A model generated the notes under the pieces. That model did not search any database and was not told the DNA's origin. It was given only the letters and a program-made list of their open reading frames with translations. Of a DNA stretch of 64,000 bases, positions 26,762-35,135 are shown in pieces; position 1 is the first letter of the stretch, and each line of letters opens with the position of its first letter. This DNA comes from an uncultured Alphaproteobacteria bacterium. Lineage in GTDB: Bacteria > Pseudomonadota > Alphaproteobacteria > RF32 > CAG-239. Where the stretch lies: NCBI GenBank assembly GCA_934254915.1, contig CAKQMH010000008.1, forward strand, positions 1-64,000, given 5' to 3'. A program made the translations under genes and the position numbers.

Positions 26762-27417
26762 TGTGTTTTAAATGCGGACAACAAACCTATGCCTTAAAAA
26801 TAGAAGATTTATTGGCTCTTCCGGATTATGCGGGGAAAAAGAAGAAGTACACCAAGCCGGCTATTCTTATCGGCAATCGGAATAAGGGAATTAACGATTG
26901 CCTGTTGTCATCGCGTGAAGAATTGCAGAGACTGTCAAAAAGCCAAGAATATGTCGAAACAGAGGTGTATTTTAAACCGGTAATTGGTTCATGGAATGTA
27001 TTATTGCTGCTTATCGGTTGCTGGCGCAAAAAATTTAAGGTCACCGGAACTAACAGTTATCATATAAGAACAGAAGAAATCAGGGATAAAGGTTTAATCA
27101 GATGTGTCCGTAATCGGGATACGGCATATCAATTTACTCAATGTTATATTCCCGATGAAGAACGCCACAAACTGTATGATGATTTGGAACGCGAAATTAT
27201 CCAAAACGGCTGGGATGACAAAAACGGGCAGTTAGTGATTATGTTATGTCGCTCACTCAGCTATATAGACAGTTTGGATGACGGCAACCATCGCATTAAT
27301 ATATGTTTGGAAAACAAAATTCCGGAAGTTACAGTGCGTTTTCGCTATGTCGGAAAGCTGCCGTCATTTCTAATCCAGCTGTTTGAGGTGTTAAGTAAAT
27401 TCAGATTCCATCATTGA
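26761..27417 (+). CDS. Unknown protein with ParB/Srx-like DGNHR motif
   Basis: The ATG at 26761 overlaps the TGA of the PIG-L gene. I do not recognise the 218-residue protein as a whole. Near its C-terminus SLDDGNHRINICLENKIPEVTVRFRYVG resembles the ParB/sulfiredoxin-like nucleotide-binding pattern (DGxHR followed by a hydrophobic helix and P-x-V-x-V). The N-terminus has a CxxC (MCFKCG), and a hydrophobic VLLLLIG stretch is followed by basic residues. Related DGNHR proteins are found inside polysaccharide clusters, where they may be kinase-like or regulatory. Function unknown. Confidence 0.7.
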   Translation: MCFKCGQQTYALKIEDLLALPDYAGKKKKYTKPAILIGNRNKGINDCLLSSREELQRLSKSQEYVETEVYFKPVIGSWNVLLLLIGCWRKKFKVTGTNSYHIRTEEIRDKGLIRCVRNRDTAYQFTQCYIPDEERHKLYDDLEREIIQNGWDDKNGQLVIMLCRSLSYIDSLDDGNHRINICLENKIPEVTVRFRYVGKLPSFLIQLFEVLSKFRFHH

Positions 27418-27455
27418 CAGAATCTTATAAAGAATCGCAAATTATGTAGTTAATT

Positions 27456-27475
27456 AAAGACGTTAGGTCTTTTTT
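27456..27475 (+). terminator. Weak terminator of glycan operon
   Basis: A 6-bp stem AAAGAC/GTCTTT with a 5-base loop is followed by TTT. It is short but well placed, 38 bases after the operon's last stop. Confidence 0.5.
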
Positions 27476-27550
27476 AGGCTTAATTTGCCGTTTTTTATGT
27501 GTATAAATGCCCCAAAATCCATTTTTTTTGTTTGTAATCGTTGTTTTTGT

Positions 27551-27579
27551 TTGACTTTAGCGGTTTTTGGCGCTTAAAT
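27551..27579 (+). promoter_or_regulatory. Promoter for HU gene
   Basis: TTGACT at 27551-27556, 17 bases, then TTAAAT at 27574-27579. It leaves a leader of about 60 bases before the GTG start. Confidence 0.65.
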
Positions 27580-27645
27580 TTTTATGTGGTTAGAGATTTA
27601 GTTCTCCACATTGTTTTATAACTTATATTAGAGGGAGTCCTCACC

Positions 27646-27918
27646 GTGAATAAAAATGAATTGATTGCTAGCATTTCTAGCGAAACCGGCCTTACAAAAA
27701 CTGATTCTGCTAAGGCTTTGGATGCATTTGTAGCTTCTATCACTACTGCTTTGAAGAAAGGTGATGAAGTTCGTCTGGTTGGTTTTGGTACTTTCGCTGT
27801 ATCTAAACGTGCTGCTACTACCGGCCGCAATCCGCGTACCGGTGCTGCTATCAAAATCCCGGCTCGTAAACAAGCTAAGTTCAAAGCAGGTAAAGCTTTG
27901 CAAGATTCTGTAAACTAA
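27646..27918 (+). CDS. hup: DNA-binding protein HU
   Basis: A 90-residue histone-like protein that bends DNA and compacts the nucleoid. It has the dimerising helices (MNKNELIASISSETGL), the VRLVGFGTFAV strand, and the arm RNPRTGAAIKIPARKQAKFKAGKAL with the conserved intercalating Pro. The start is GTG at 27646 with GAGGGA nearby. It is monocistronic with its own promoter and two downstream hairpins, and its codon use looks optimised, as expected for high expression. Confidence 0.97.
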   Translation: MNKNELIASISSETGLTKTDSAKALDAFVASITTALKKGDEVRLVGFGTFAVSKRAATTGRNPRTGAAIKIPARKQAKFKAGKALQDSVN

Positions 27919-27925
27919 TATAAGT

Positions 27926-28003
27926 GAGGGGTAGTTTTTCTGCCCCTTTGAGTTTATATCTAAAACGAGGTTCAGCCCAAGTATTGTCGGCTACCTCGTT
28001 TTT
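27926..28003 (+). terminator. Tandem terminators after HU gene
   Basis: The first hairpin, GAGGGGTAG/CTGCCCCTTTG, is at 27926-27950. The second and stronger has the stem AAAACGAGGT/ACCTCGTTTT (27962-28002) with an inner AGCC/GGCT and a T-run. Confidence 0.8.
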
Positions 28004-28067
28004 TAGTGAGAAAAAACAAGAGAGCAAAAAAACTTGTGGCAAAAATGTAGCGTTAAAATAAAAAAGC

Positions 28068-28089
28068 CTTGTATACTTTGGTATACAAG
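28068..28089. terminator. Terminator, mainly for the minus-strand lysozyme gene
   Basis: A 9-bp perfect stem CTTGTATAC/GTATACAAG with a 4-base loop has A-tracts on the left (T on the minus strand) and TTTT on the right. Confidence 0.75.
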
Positions 28090-28114
28090 ACTTTTATTAA
28101 GATTGAGAATGTTT

Positions 28115-28939
28115 TCAGATGATGTCTTTAACACTCCTTTGGCCATTCTTTGCCTTATTCATGCGGAAAAAAGTTTTAATGGTCGTATCATCAAAGCGTA
28201 ACTGACAAAAGTCATTACGTTTTACAATGTTTCTCTTTTTGTCCAGCCAATAATAATTCCCCATATTTTGGGTTTCATAAAATTTGGTCGGGCACAATGT
28301 CAAAACATTTTCTGAATTCAAGATGCCAAGATAAACAGCACCTTCAACCCAGCGACGTTTAAGCAGGCCGTTAGCACGTTTGCCGCCTGAACTACGAAAT
28401 CCGGTTAAGCAGTTAACGCAATATTCAGCGCTTTTGCCGTTGTTTACCGCGTCTAGAAAACTGCTTTTCTTGCCTACTACTTTTCCATCTTGGTCGTAAC
28501 CGGTTACATTTTCACCACCAACATTATAGATGAAAAGAGCCGAAGCGATTATCTCCTGATCAGACAATTTGCGGCCATCAAAGTAGATAAAAAACGGTAT
28601 CACATAACATCTGAGATGATGCAAACACCACTCTTTACCGGTTGCCTTAGGTATTACGGGGTCATTTTTCTTGACTCTTGAGCCATCAGGTTTGACGGTT
28701 ACGCCATACCAGGTGGTCCAACGTGCGCCGCAATAGTAGGGTTTCCCTTGACCTTTATCACCTTCGGTGTAGGCAACAAAAGTGAAGATATCTTCGATAA
28801 GCTCATCTGCTCGCTGAAGGTTGTATTCACCGGCGGTTTGGGTTGTTGTAGGCATTGCAGATTCGTCTTCGTGCTGTTCACAAGATACTAGTGTGAACAA
28901 AACTGCGTTTAGAGCAGTTAAAAGAATAGTACTTTTCAT
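28115..28939 (-). CDS. Lysozyme-like (GH24-type) lipoprotein
   Basis: The signal peptide ends in a lipobox-like VSC at about residue 20. Residues about 45-215 resemble phage-type GH24 muramidases: a Glu in FVAYTEGDKGQGKPYYCGARWTTWYGVT, the place of the usual E...YxDxxG..TxGxG, then SALFIYNVGG and ANGLLKRRWVEGAVYLG, the C-terminal GLxxRRxxE motif. It would cleave peptidoglycan glycan strands from the periplasm or outside. Eight or more cysteines suggest disulphides. Similar lipoprotein lysozymes occur in gut Bacteroidetes, so transfer is possible. There is no phage gene nearby. Confidence 0.75.
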   Translation of the reverse strand: MKSTILLTALNAVLFTLVSCEQHEDESAMPTTTQTAGEYNLQRADELIEDIFTFVAYTEGDKGQGKPYYCGARWTTWYGVTVKPDGSRVKKNDPVIPKATGKEWCLHHLRCYVIPFFIYFDGRKLSDQEIIASALFIYNVGGENVTGYDQDGKVVGKKSSFLDAVNNGKSAEYCVNCLTGFRSSGGKRANGLLKRRWVEGAVYLGILNSENVLTLCPTKFYETQNMGNYYWLDKKRNIVKRNDFCQLRFDDTTIKTFFRMNKAKNGQRSVKDII

Positions 28940-29068
28940 GATAGTTGTTTTATAATAATTTGTTTACAATTCTAATATACCATATTTAACCGGTGTTTGC
29001 AAGTAGGGAGGTTTTATGCTATTATTTGCGGAAGTCGGCATTGGGGAATTTTTAGTTTAAAAACGAAA

Positions 29069-29090
29069 AAACCACCTTTACAGGTGGTTT
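29069..29090 (-). terminator. Terminator of tRNA-Val
   Basis: Read on the minus strand: AAACCACC, loop, GGTGGTTT, then TTTCGTTTT. Confidence 0.8.
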
Positions 29091-29093
29091 AAT

Positions 29094-29169
29094 TGGTGGG
29101 CGCTGAGAGGTTCGAACTCCCGACCCTCTCGGTGTAAACGAGATGCTCTTCCAGCTGAGCTAAGCGCCC
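29094..29169 (-). tRNA. tRNA-Val (TAC)
   Basis: 76 bases with encoded CCA. The acceptor is GGGCGCT/AGCGCCC, the D-arm GCTC/GAGC, the anticodon stem TCTCG/CGAGA around TTTACAC gives TAC, and the T-loop is TTCGAAC. Confidence 0.96.
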
Positions 29170-29187
29170 ATCTTGTTTACGAAAGTG

Positions 29188-29216
29188 TTTATACACTCAT
29201 AAAAATAATTAATCAA
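29188..29216 (-). promoter_or_regulatory. Promoter for tRNA-Val
   Basis: On the minus strand, TTGATT (29216-29211), 17 bases, TATAAA (29193-29188), about 19 bases before the tRNA. It is the best promoter match in the window. Confidence 0.75.
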
Positions 29217-29386
29217 GCAAAAAAATCAAAAAAAGTGCATTTTTTATTTTATGATTTGATTTGGCACAATATTTTATTGTTAACAATCGGCTATTCTTTT
29301 TATTCCGGCTCGAAAATAAAAGTAATCATTGAATGAAACAATCTACTGTGGTATAGAAAAGTAAATTTTAAGAACAGGGTGGAAAA

Positions 29387-31660
29387 ATGAAACAGGAACT
29401 TTTAGCACCGGCCGGAGATATTGAAGCAGGATATGCTGCTTTTTATTATGGTGCAGATGCGGTTTATTTGGGATTACAACAATTTTCGGCGCGGGCGACA
29501 GCAACTAATTTTGATGAAAAAAGCCTTGATGAGATGACCGCTTTTGCTCATGCCAACGGCAAAAAAGTTTATGCCGCGATAAACACTCTGATTCAAGAAG
29601 ACGAGCTCGCGGATTTGCTCAAAACATTGGATATCTGCTCGTATTGCAAAGTAGATGCCGTAATTTTGCAGGATTTGGGTGTGGCTCGAATCATCAAAGA
29701 ACAATATCCGGAATTGGAACTTCATGCCAGCACGCAAATGGCGGTTCATAATAAAGAAGGGGCTTTGGCGTTGCAAAAGGCCGGTTTCAGCCGTGTTGTT
29801 TTGGCTCGAGAATTGTCACTGCCGGAAATAAAAGAAATTGCCGCCATTCCGAATCTGGAAACGGAAGCTTTTATTCATGGGGCATTGTGTTATTCTTACA
29901 GCGGGCTTTGTATGTTTTCGTCAATGGAAAGCGGGCGCAGCGCTAATCGCGGAAAATGTCTGTACCCCTGTCGGTCGTGTTTTTCGGGAGAAGATGGCAA
30001 TAAGCACTATTTTTCCATGAAAGATATGGCTTTAGAGCAAGACGTGCTTAAAATGCCGGTTACGTCATTAAAAATTGAAGGACGTAAAAAAAGTGCGCTT
30101 TATGTGGCGGCAGTTACGGATTATTATCGGCGGATTTTGGACGGGAAGGGTGCAGATGAATATTGTGCCGAAAATATACGCCAAATATTTTCCCGCCCGT
30201 GGTGCAAGTTTCACTTTAACGGCAAAAACAAGCAGGTGGTTGATCGGGATTTTGTCGGACACCGCGGATTGTTTATCGGCAAGATTGAAACTGCAGACAA
30301 GCACAAAATAACATTACGTACCAATCATTTGTTATCGCGTCATGATGGCATTCAAATTGATGTGCCGCAACAAGACAAGCCGTTCGGTTTTTCGTTATTG
30401 GGATTAAAAGTCAAAGGGAAAAGCGTATTTGAAGCGCCTAAAGGTGAAACAGTCGAGATTATGCTGCCGCCGTTTGCGCCGTTATTGGAAAAAGGGCTTG
30501 ATGTTTATTTGGCATCATCAGGCAATGTTAAAGGGGCTTATGATTACACCAAGCCTAAAGACGGAGAGTATAAACAACGTATGCCGATTGAGGTAACGGT
30601 TACGGTCAACCGCCGGCAAATTAAAGCTGAAGCTCAAGGAATGACCGCGGTAACAAACGGTGAATTTACAGTTGCGGCCAATCCGCAAAAAACAAGTGAA
30701 GCTGCACAAAAAAGTTTTGCTAAAGTCGGAGATACGGCTTTAAGTCTGTGTGAATTAAGGATTGAAAATCCTGAAAACCTTTTTGTCCCGGCTTCAATGT
30801 TTAATGATTTGCGCCGGAAGCTGTATGAGCAAATTACTCCGTTGAAAAAACAGGGTTTATTACCGACAGTTTCCGCAAAACCTGCAACCAAGACGCCTAA
30901 ATGGATTATTAAAACCGATAATTTTGACTGTTTGGCAGAAATAAGGCTTGAAGATGTTGATGAAATCATTTGTTTATTAAATGAAAATACGGATATAGCA
31001 AAATTACGCAGTCTGCCTAAAAATAAAGTACGTTTGGCTTTACCGACAGTGTGCCGTAAAGCAAAAATGGCTTATTTCAAGGAGTTGACGGCAACATTGT
31101 TGGCACAAGGTTATCGTCGTTGGGAAATCGGTAATTATTGGGGGCTTGAAGTTTTGCCCCGGCAGGGAATAGACCTTAGTTTTGACACCCCGTTATATGT
31201 ACTTAATTCTCAAGCGGCGGAAATGGCGAAAGAATTAGGGGCAGGGCGGATTTGTTTGTCACTTGAGGATACACTGTCTAACCAGAAGAAATTATGCCAA
31301 AATTCGCCGCTTCCGGTGGTAATGGTTGTCTATACGGATATTCCGTTGTTCACCAGTGCGGTATGTATTCGCTCCAACGAATGTCGAGATTGTCCGCGAG
31401 GCGAAAAGTGGCTTAAGTTGACCAAAGGCAATCAACAATATGAGATTTTATCCCGCGATTGCCAAATTATGGCTTTTGCACAACAGGCATTTGCTTGGGC
31501 AAAGGAAGCCAAAGATGTGGCCGCTGACTATTATCGGGTTGATTTTGTATATAAGCATTATTCAGCAGACCGGGCAGCAGCAATCTGGAATAAAGTCAGA
31601 ACATTCGAAGATACGGATAATGTATTGAAAGGCAATAGTTTTAGAAACAATAATTTTTAA
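29387..31660 (+). CDS. U32 family protein (RlhA/TrhP-like, annotated peptidase)
   Basis: The N-terminal MKQELLAPAGDIEAGYAAFYYGADAVYLG and the U32 signature region EAFIHGALCYSYSGLCMFS with following RGKCLYPCR supply the Cys cluster thought to hold an iron-sulphur centre. C-terminally the protein is extended with a domain like DUF3656 and a last Cys pair (RDCPRG). U32 proteins of this length (about 650-760 residues) such as RlhA and TrhP act in prephenate-dependent hydroxylation of 23S rRNA or tRNA and are not true peptidases. At 757 residues it is closest in build to RlhA. Assignment within U32 is uncertain. Confidence 0.9.
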   Translation: MKQELLAPAGDIEAGYAAFYYGADAVYLGLQQFSARATATNFDEKSLDEMTAFAHANGKKVYAAINTLIQEDELADLLKTLDICSYCKVDAVILQDLGVARIIKEQYPELELHASTQMAVHNKEGALALQKAGFSRVVLARELSLPEIKEIAAIPNLETEAFIHGALCYSYSGLCMFSSMESGRSANRGKCLYPCRSCFSGEDGNKHYFSMKDMALEQDVLKMPVTSLKIEGRKKSALYVAAVTDYYRRILDGKGADEYCAENIRQIFSRPWCKFHFNGKNKQVVDRDFVGHRGLFIGKIETADKHKITLRTNHLLSRHDGIQIDVPQQDKPFGFSLLGLKVKGKSVFEAPKGETVEIMLPPFAPLLEKGLDVYLASSGNVKGAYDYTKPKDGEYKQRMPIEVTVTVNRRQIKAEAQGMTAVTNGEFTVAANPQKTSEAAQKSFAKVGDTALSLCELRIENPENLFVPASMFNDLRRKLYEQITPLKKQGLLPTVSAKPATKTPKWIIKTDNFDCLAEIRLEDVDEIICLLNENTDIAKLRSLPKNKVRLALPTVCRKAKMAYFKELTATLLAQGYRRWEIGNYWGLEVLPRQGIDLSFDTPLYVLNSQAAEMAKELGAGRICLSLEDTLSNQKKLCQNSPLPVVMVVYTDIPLFTSAVCIRSNECRDCPRGEKWLKLTKGNQQYEILSRDCQIMAFAQQAFAWAKEAKDVAADYYRVDFVYKHYSADRAAAIWNKVRTFEDTDNVLKGNSFRNNNF

Positions 31661-31674
31661 GTGGAGGAATGGTA

Positions 31675-31971
31675 ATGCATCTAATAGCACTTGTTTTTAT
31701 CGGATATGTCATTTATGCGGAATGGCGTATGCTTGATTTACGCAAAAAACTGCAAAATTGTCGTGAAGTCACAGCCAAAATTGAGAATGATAAAACGATT
31801 TGGTACAGCGGAGTATTGCCGCAAGCTGATGAATTATGTCTGTTTCAGGAAAATGACGGAACTTACATTATTGCCAAACTGAGTGATAAAAGATGGCAGA
31901 AAAAAGACGGCACTGTTGATTTTGAACGTATTAAAAGGTGGGTTGCATTAAGAGATTTGGATAATATTTAG
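31675..31971 (+). CDS. Small membrane-anchored hypothetical protein
   Basis: A 98-residue protein. The second ATG (31675) is chosen because GGAGGA at 31663-31668 abuts the first ATG (31669) but lies 6 bases from the second. One N-terminal membrane segment (about 2-14, HLIALVFIGYVIYAE) is followed by a basic helix and a small domain with WYSGVLPQADELCLFQEND and a Trp-rich end. The family is not recognised. It lies 14 bases after the U32 stop and 10 before the next gene, so it belongs to that operon. Confidence 0.75.
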   Translation: MHLIALVFIGYVIYAEWRMLDLRKKLQNCREVTAKIENDKTIWYSGVLPQADELCLFQENDGTYIIAKLSDKRWQKKDGTVDFERIKRWVALRDLDNI

Positions 31972-31981
31972 AGAAAATAAA

Positions 31982-32782
31982 ATGCGTAAATTAGGGTGTA
32001 AACTTTGGACTAATAATTGGTTCAAAAACAATGCTTTTTTCAGAGAAGTCGTCGGTAAAGCACGTGAAAAAGAATTTGACTATGTCGAGTTGTTTGTTTT
32101 TCCTGGCTCATGCGAAGATACATTGCAGCCGGTTTGTGAGGAGTTAAAAGGTCTGCCGGTCATTATTCATAATTCGCACAGTTCGTTCGGGTTTGATACC
32201 GGCAACGCGGATCGGGAAAAAGCCAATTTACAAGATGTAAACGATGCCAAACGCTTTGCCGATAAACTAAATGCCCCGATTATAATTGTTCATGCCGGTT
32301 GCGGAGATAAAGAAGAGAATCGGCAAGAAACAATACGCCAATTCAGGTTGTTTGCCGACAACCGAATTGCGGTTGAAAATTTGCCGTATACTTGTGGTAT
32401 CGGAGGAGATTTGCAAGCGGTTAATCACGGAAATTCGGTTGCAGATGTTAAGCTGATTAAAGAGATGACCGGTTGTAAGTTTTGTTTGGATTTTTCACAT
32501 GCCATTTGCGCGGCTAACCATGCGCAAATAAATTATAATGATTTTCTGCAAGATATGGTGAACTTAAGGCCGGATATGTTTCATCTTTGCGACGGGCATA
32601 TGGATAAAACCGATGACGAGCATTTACACTTCGGCGAAGGGAATTATCCTTTGGCACATCTTCTGAATGACTACGTTTATAATCAGGCTTTTGTAACAAT
32701 GGAAACCGGGCATGAAACGCCGGTAACATCAAAACCTTGGCTCGATGATAAAATTTATTTGCGCAAAATTGAAAAGATTTAA
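31982..32782 (+). CDS. Xylose-isomerase-like TIM-barrel protein
   Basis: A 266-residue protein with the AP-endonuclease-2/sugar-isomerase TIM-barrel pattern: strand ends carrying candidate metal ligands include VIIHNSHSSFGFD, IIVHAGCGD, AVENLPY, FCLDFSHA, MFHLCDGHM and FVTMETGHE. Such proteins are metal-dependent isomerases, epimerases or endonuclease IV relatives. It lacks the SAHAPY-type signature of endonuclease IV, so a sugar or inositol-type substrate is as likely. It is third in the U32 operon, converging on the sirtuin gene with a 4-base overlap. Confidence 0.82.
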   Translation: MRKLGCKLWTNNWFKNNAFFREVVGKAREKEFDYVELFVFPGSCEDTLQPVCEELKGLPVIIHNSHSSFGFDTGNADREKANLQDVNDAKRFADKLNAPIIIVHAGCGDKEENRQETIRQFRLFADNRIAVENLPYTCGIGGDLQAVNHGNSVADVKLIKEMTGCKFCLDFSHAICAANHAQINYNDFLQDMVNLRPDMFHLCDGHMDKTDDEHLHFGEGNYPLAHLLNDYVYNQAFVTMETGHETPVTSKPWLDDKIYLRKIEKI

Positions 32783-33507
32783 GCCGATACATCAGCTAAC
32801 AAATCTTTTACAAAACGAGGCAAGGTTTCGCCGGCTTTACCATAAATATGGTGGTCAAAGTAATAGTTATTGGATGTGGGTTCAAGATTAAACTCATAGG
32901 TTTCAGCACCGCACATTTTAGCTATTTGGACAAAGCTGGCGGCCGGAAAAACCACGCCTGACGTACCGACGGATAAAAATAAATCGCATTCGTGCAGTAA
33001 ATCATCAACCTTATCCATATATAGCAGATTTTCGCCGAAAAAGACAATATTGGGTTTCATCATGCCGCAGATCTGACAATTGGGGCAGGTGGTTTCGGTG
33101 TCAACATCGGCAAAAGTTTCAATAACATGGCCGCAATTAAGACAGACCGCCTGATTGATTTGTCCGTGAATATGATAAATGTTTTGATTGCCGGCTTTTT
33201 CATGCAAAGTATCGACATTTTGGGTTACTACGCTGATTTTGGCCGGATATTTTTGTTGCAGTGTAGTGATAGCCAAATGAGCGGCATTAGGTTTGGCCGC
33301 ATTAACAATGGGCTTTAGTTCGTTATAAAAATCATGAACATAGGCGGGATTGCGTTGAAAAGCTTCAATAGTGGCGACTTCGTCAACCGGATGATTGTTC
33401 CATAATCCGTTGGAAGCACGAAAAGTGGCCAAGCCTGATTCCGCAGAAATTCCGGCGCCGGTCAGAATAACAATATTATGGTAATGTTTTTGCATTTTGT
33501 TTTCCAT
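32779..33507 (-). CDS. cobB: NAD-dependent protein deacylase (sirtuin, CobB-like)
   Basis: Sir2-family enzyme of 242 residues. NAD-binding motifs are GAGISAESGLATFR and TQNVDTLHEKAG, the catalytic His is in IHGQINQAVC, zinc ligands are CxxC (CLNCG) and CPNC, and VGTSGVVFPAA and FNLEP complete the fold. In CobB the substrate-pocket Tyr/Arg pair lies in a FYNxR context; here it reads FYNEL, so the Arg for succinyl/malonyl recognition is missing and plain deacetylation is more likely. The ribosome binding site is poor, and a start at 33495 is possible. Confidence 0.94.
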   Translation of the reverse strand: MENKMQKHYHNIVILTGAGISAESGLATFRASNGLWNNHPVDEVATIEAFQRNPAYVHDFYNELKPIVNAAKPNAAHLAITTLQQKYPAKISVVTQNVDTLHEKAGNQNIYHIHGQINQAVCLNCGHVIETFADVDTETTCPNCQICGMMKPNIVFFGENLLYMDKVDDLLHECDLFLSVGTSGVVFPAASFVQIAKMCGAETYEFNLEPTSNNYYFDHHIYGKAGETLPRFVKDLLADVSA

Positions 33508-33597
33508 TTTATATTTATTTTGATATTAATATCATTAAGCTAATAAATTAAAATATAGTTAGTTTTAGATCGTAGATACTAAAATCAGGAGAAAATA

Positions 33598-34524
33598 ATG
33601 GGATGGTGGCATAATTTATGGGAAATAAAACCTTTTAACGCAGGATATTTACCGGCAAAAGACGGACATCAGGTATTTTATATGGAAATAGGAAATCCTA
33701 AAGGAAAGCCGATTTTGATGTTCCATGGCGGTCCGGGTGGACACTGTTCAACTCATTATGCTAAAGCATTTAATCTGAAGAAATATCGGGTAATTGGTTT
33801 TGATCAAAGAGGATGCGGAAAATCTTTGCCGCAAGGTGAAATAAAAAATAATACGTCAAAAGATTTACTGGATGATGCGACAAGACTGCTTGATTATCTT
33901 AATATTAATGAAAAAGTTATTTTGCGAGGCGGTTCTTGGGGATCAACTTTGGCACTTTTGTGGGCGGAAAAACACCCGTATAGAGTTGATAAGCTTTTGT
34001 TATCACAGATTTTTTTAGCGAATAAGAATGATCGACGCTGGGATGAAAAGGAAGCCGGCCTGTTCTATCCCGAATTTGAGGATTTTATGCGTAAAAAAGC
34101 GCATAATCAATCGCTTGCGACATATTATGCAGAACTGATAAATAGCGATAATCCGGATAAACAGCTTGAAGCAATTAATACTTACGGACAATGGGAAATG
34201 GTTCGTAATCAATTGCAGCCGCAATGGGGATCGGCAACAACAGTTGATGAAGAGGTTTTGCATGAGCTGCGCATCTATATTAATTATGCGGCCAGAAATT
34301 TTGATTTAGGTGAAAATGACATTATCGATAATATTGATAAGATTACACATATTCCGACAATTATTGTTCATAATCGTTTAGATTTTTCATGTCCGATTAA
34401 AGGCGCATATGATTTGTATCGGGCAATGAAAAATGCAAAATTAATTATTGTGCCTGAACGAGGACATTTTGGGAAAAAGCTAAGTAAAGTCCGCGATAAA
34501 TCTTTTGCCGATTTTATTAAATAA
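33598..34524 (+). CDS. pip: Proline iminopeptidase (alpha/beta hydrolase)
   Basis: Peptidase family S33: removes N-terminal proline from peptides in the cytoplasm. The oxyanion motif HGGPGG (about residue 43), FDQRGCGKS, and nucleophile elbow GGSWGST (Ser about 108) are typical, with the later Asp in HNRLDF and His in ERGHF. The length of 308 residues is usual. ATG has an AGGAG site. It is monocistronic; the following 611 bases contain no intact plus-strand gene. Confidence 0.93.
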   Translation: MGWWHNLWEIKPFNAGYLPAKDGHQVFYMEIGNPKGKPILMFHGGPGGHCSTHYAKAFNLKKYRVIGFDQRGCGKSLPQGEIKNNTSKDLLDDATRLLDYLNINEKVILRGGSWGSTLALLWAEKHPYRVDKLLLSQIFLANKNDRRWDEKEAGLFYPEFEDFMRKKAHNQSLATYYAELINSDNPDKQLEAINTYGQWEMVRNQLQPQWGSATTVDEEVLHELRIYINYAARNFDLGENDIIDNIDKITHIPTIIVHNRLDFSCPIKGAYDLYRAMKNAKLIIVPERGHFGKKLSKVRDKSFADFIK

Positions 34525-34538
34525 ACACACTTTACTAT

Positions 34539-34556
34539 GCATAATATATATTATGC
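34539..34556. repeat. Perfect A+T palindrome
   Basis: An 18-base perfect palindrome (GCATAATATATATTATGC) lies 15 bases after the pip stop, directly followed by the dyad CGACA/TGTCG. Neither has a T-run. The rest of 34557-34740 is A+T-rich, and I see no gene in it. Confidence 0.55.
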
Positions 34557-34740
34557 GACAAATTTGTGTCGAGATATGGTTGTGAGAGACCCTCCTTACC
34601 GATGCTAATTTTATAATAAAATATAGCAAATTCAATGCAATGCAGTATGAAGTTAAATTGCGCACGATAAATCGTATGATGAACATTCTTATTTTGTAAA
34701 AGACATTTAATTATCATTATAAATGTTGTTAGAAAAATTG

Positions 34741-34764
34741 AGGCGTGTATAAAACAACACGCCT
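34741..34764 (-). terminator. Terminator of decayed acyltransferase gene
   Basis: An 8-bp stem AGGCGTGT/ACACGCCT, followed on the minus strand by CAATTTTT. Confidence 0.65.
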
Positions 34765-34773
34765 TTGTAAATG

Positions 34774-35099
34774 CTAATTATTTTTATTCTTGATATAATG
34801 AGCCGGATTTCCTGTCCAAACTTCGCCAGCAGGAATATCATGCAAGACAACGCCGCCCGCTCCGACCACGGTGTCATTGCCAATATGTACATCACCGACA
34901 ATTGCGCTGTGGCCGTAAATGGTAACATTGTTGCCAAGTGTCGGAGCTTTGTCATTTTTGCAGCCGATATAAAGGTGTTTTAGAAAACCATATGGAATAT
35001 CGCAACACCTTTTGCTTTTTTAAATTTTTCAACAAAATATGTCAGGCATTTGATTCCAAGTATAAACACTTCGCGTTTGCCGTTTTCATATGAATAAAT
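34774..35099 (-). pseudogene. Truncated hexapeptide-repeat acyltransferase
   Basis: The minus strand, read back from the TAG at 34774-34776, encodes about 64 residues of left-handed beta-helix acetyltransferase: PTLGNNVTIYGHSAIVGDV, IGNDTVVGAGGVV and the family end GNPAHYI. Upstream, in the frame shifted by one, 34980-35099 encodes an open stretch ending GVAIFHMVF, which fits the preceding part of a serine-acetyltransferase-like protein. So there is a frameshift near 34975, missing coils and no start codon. It is probably the remnant of a surface-glycan or CysE-like acetyltransferase. Confidence 0.7.
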
Positions 35100-35135
35100 T
35101 CAGTCCGCCGAGAAAAGCAGATGTTATCGCTTGTT

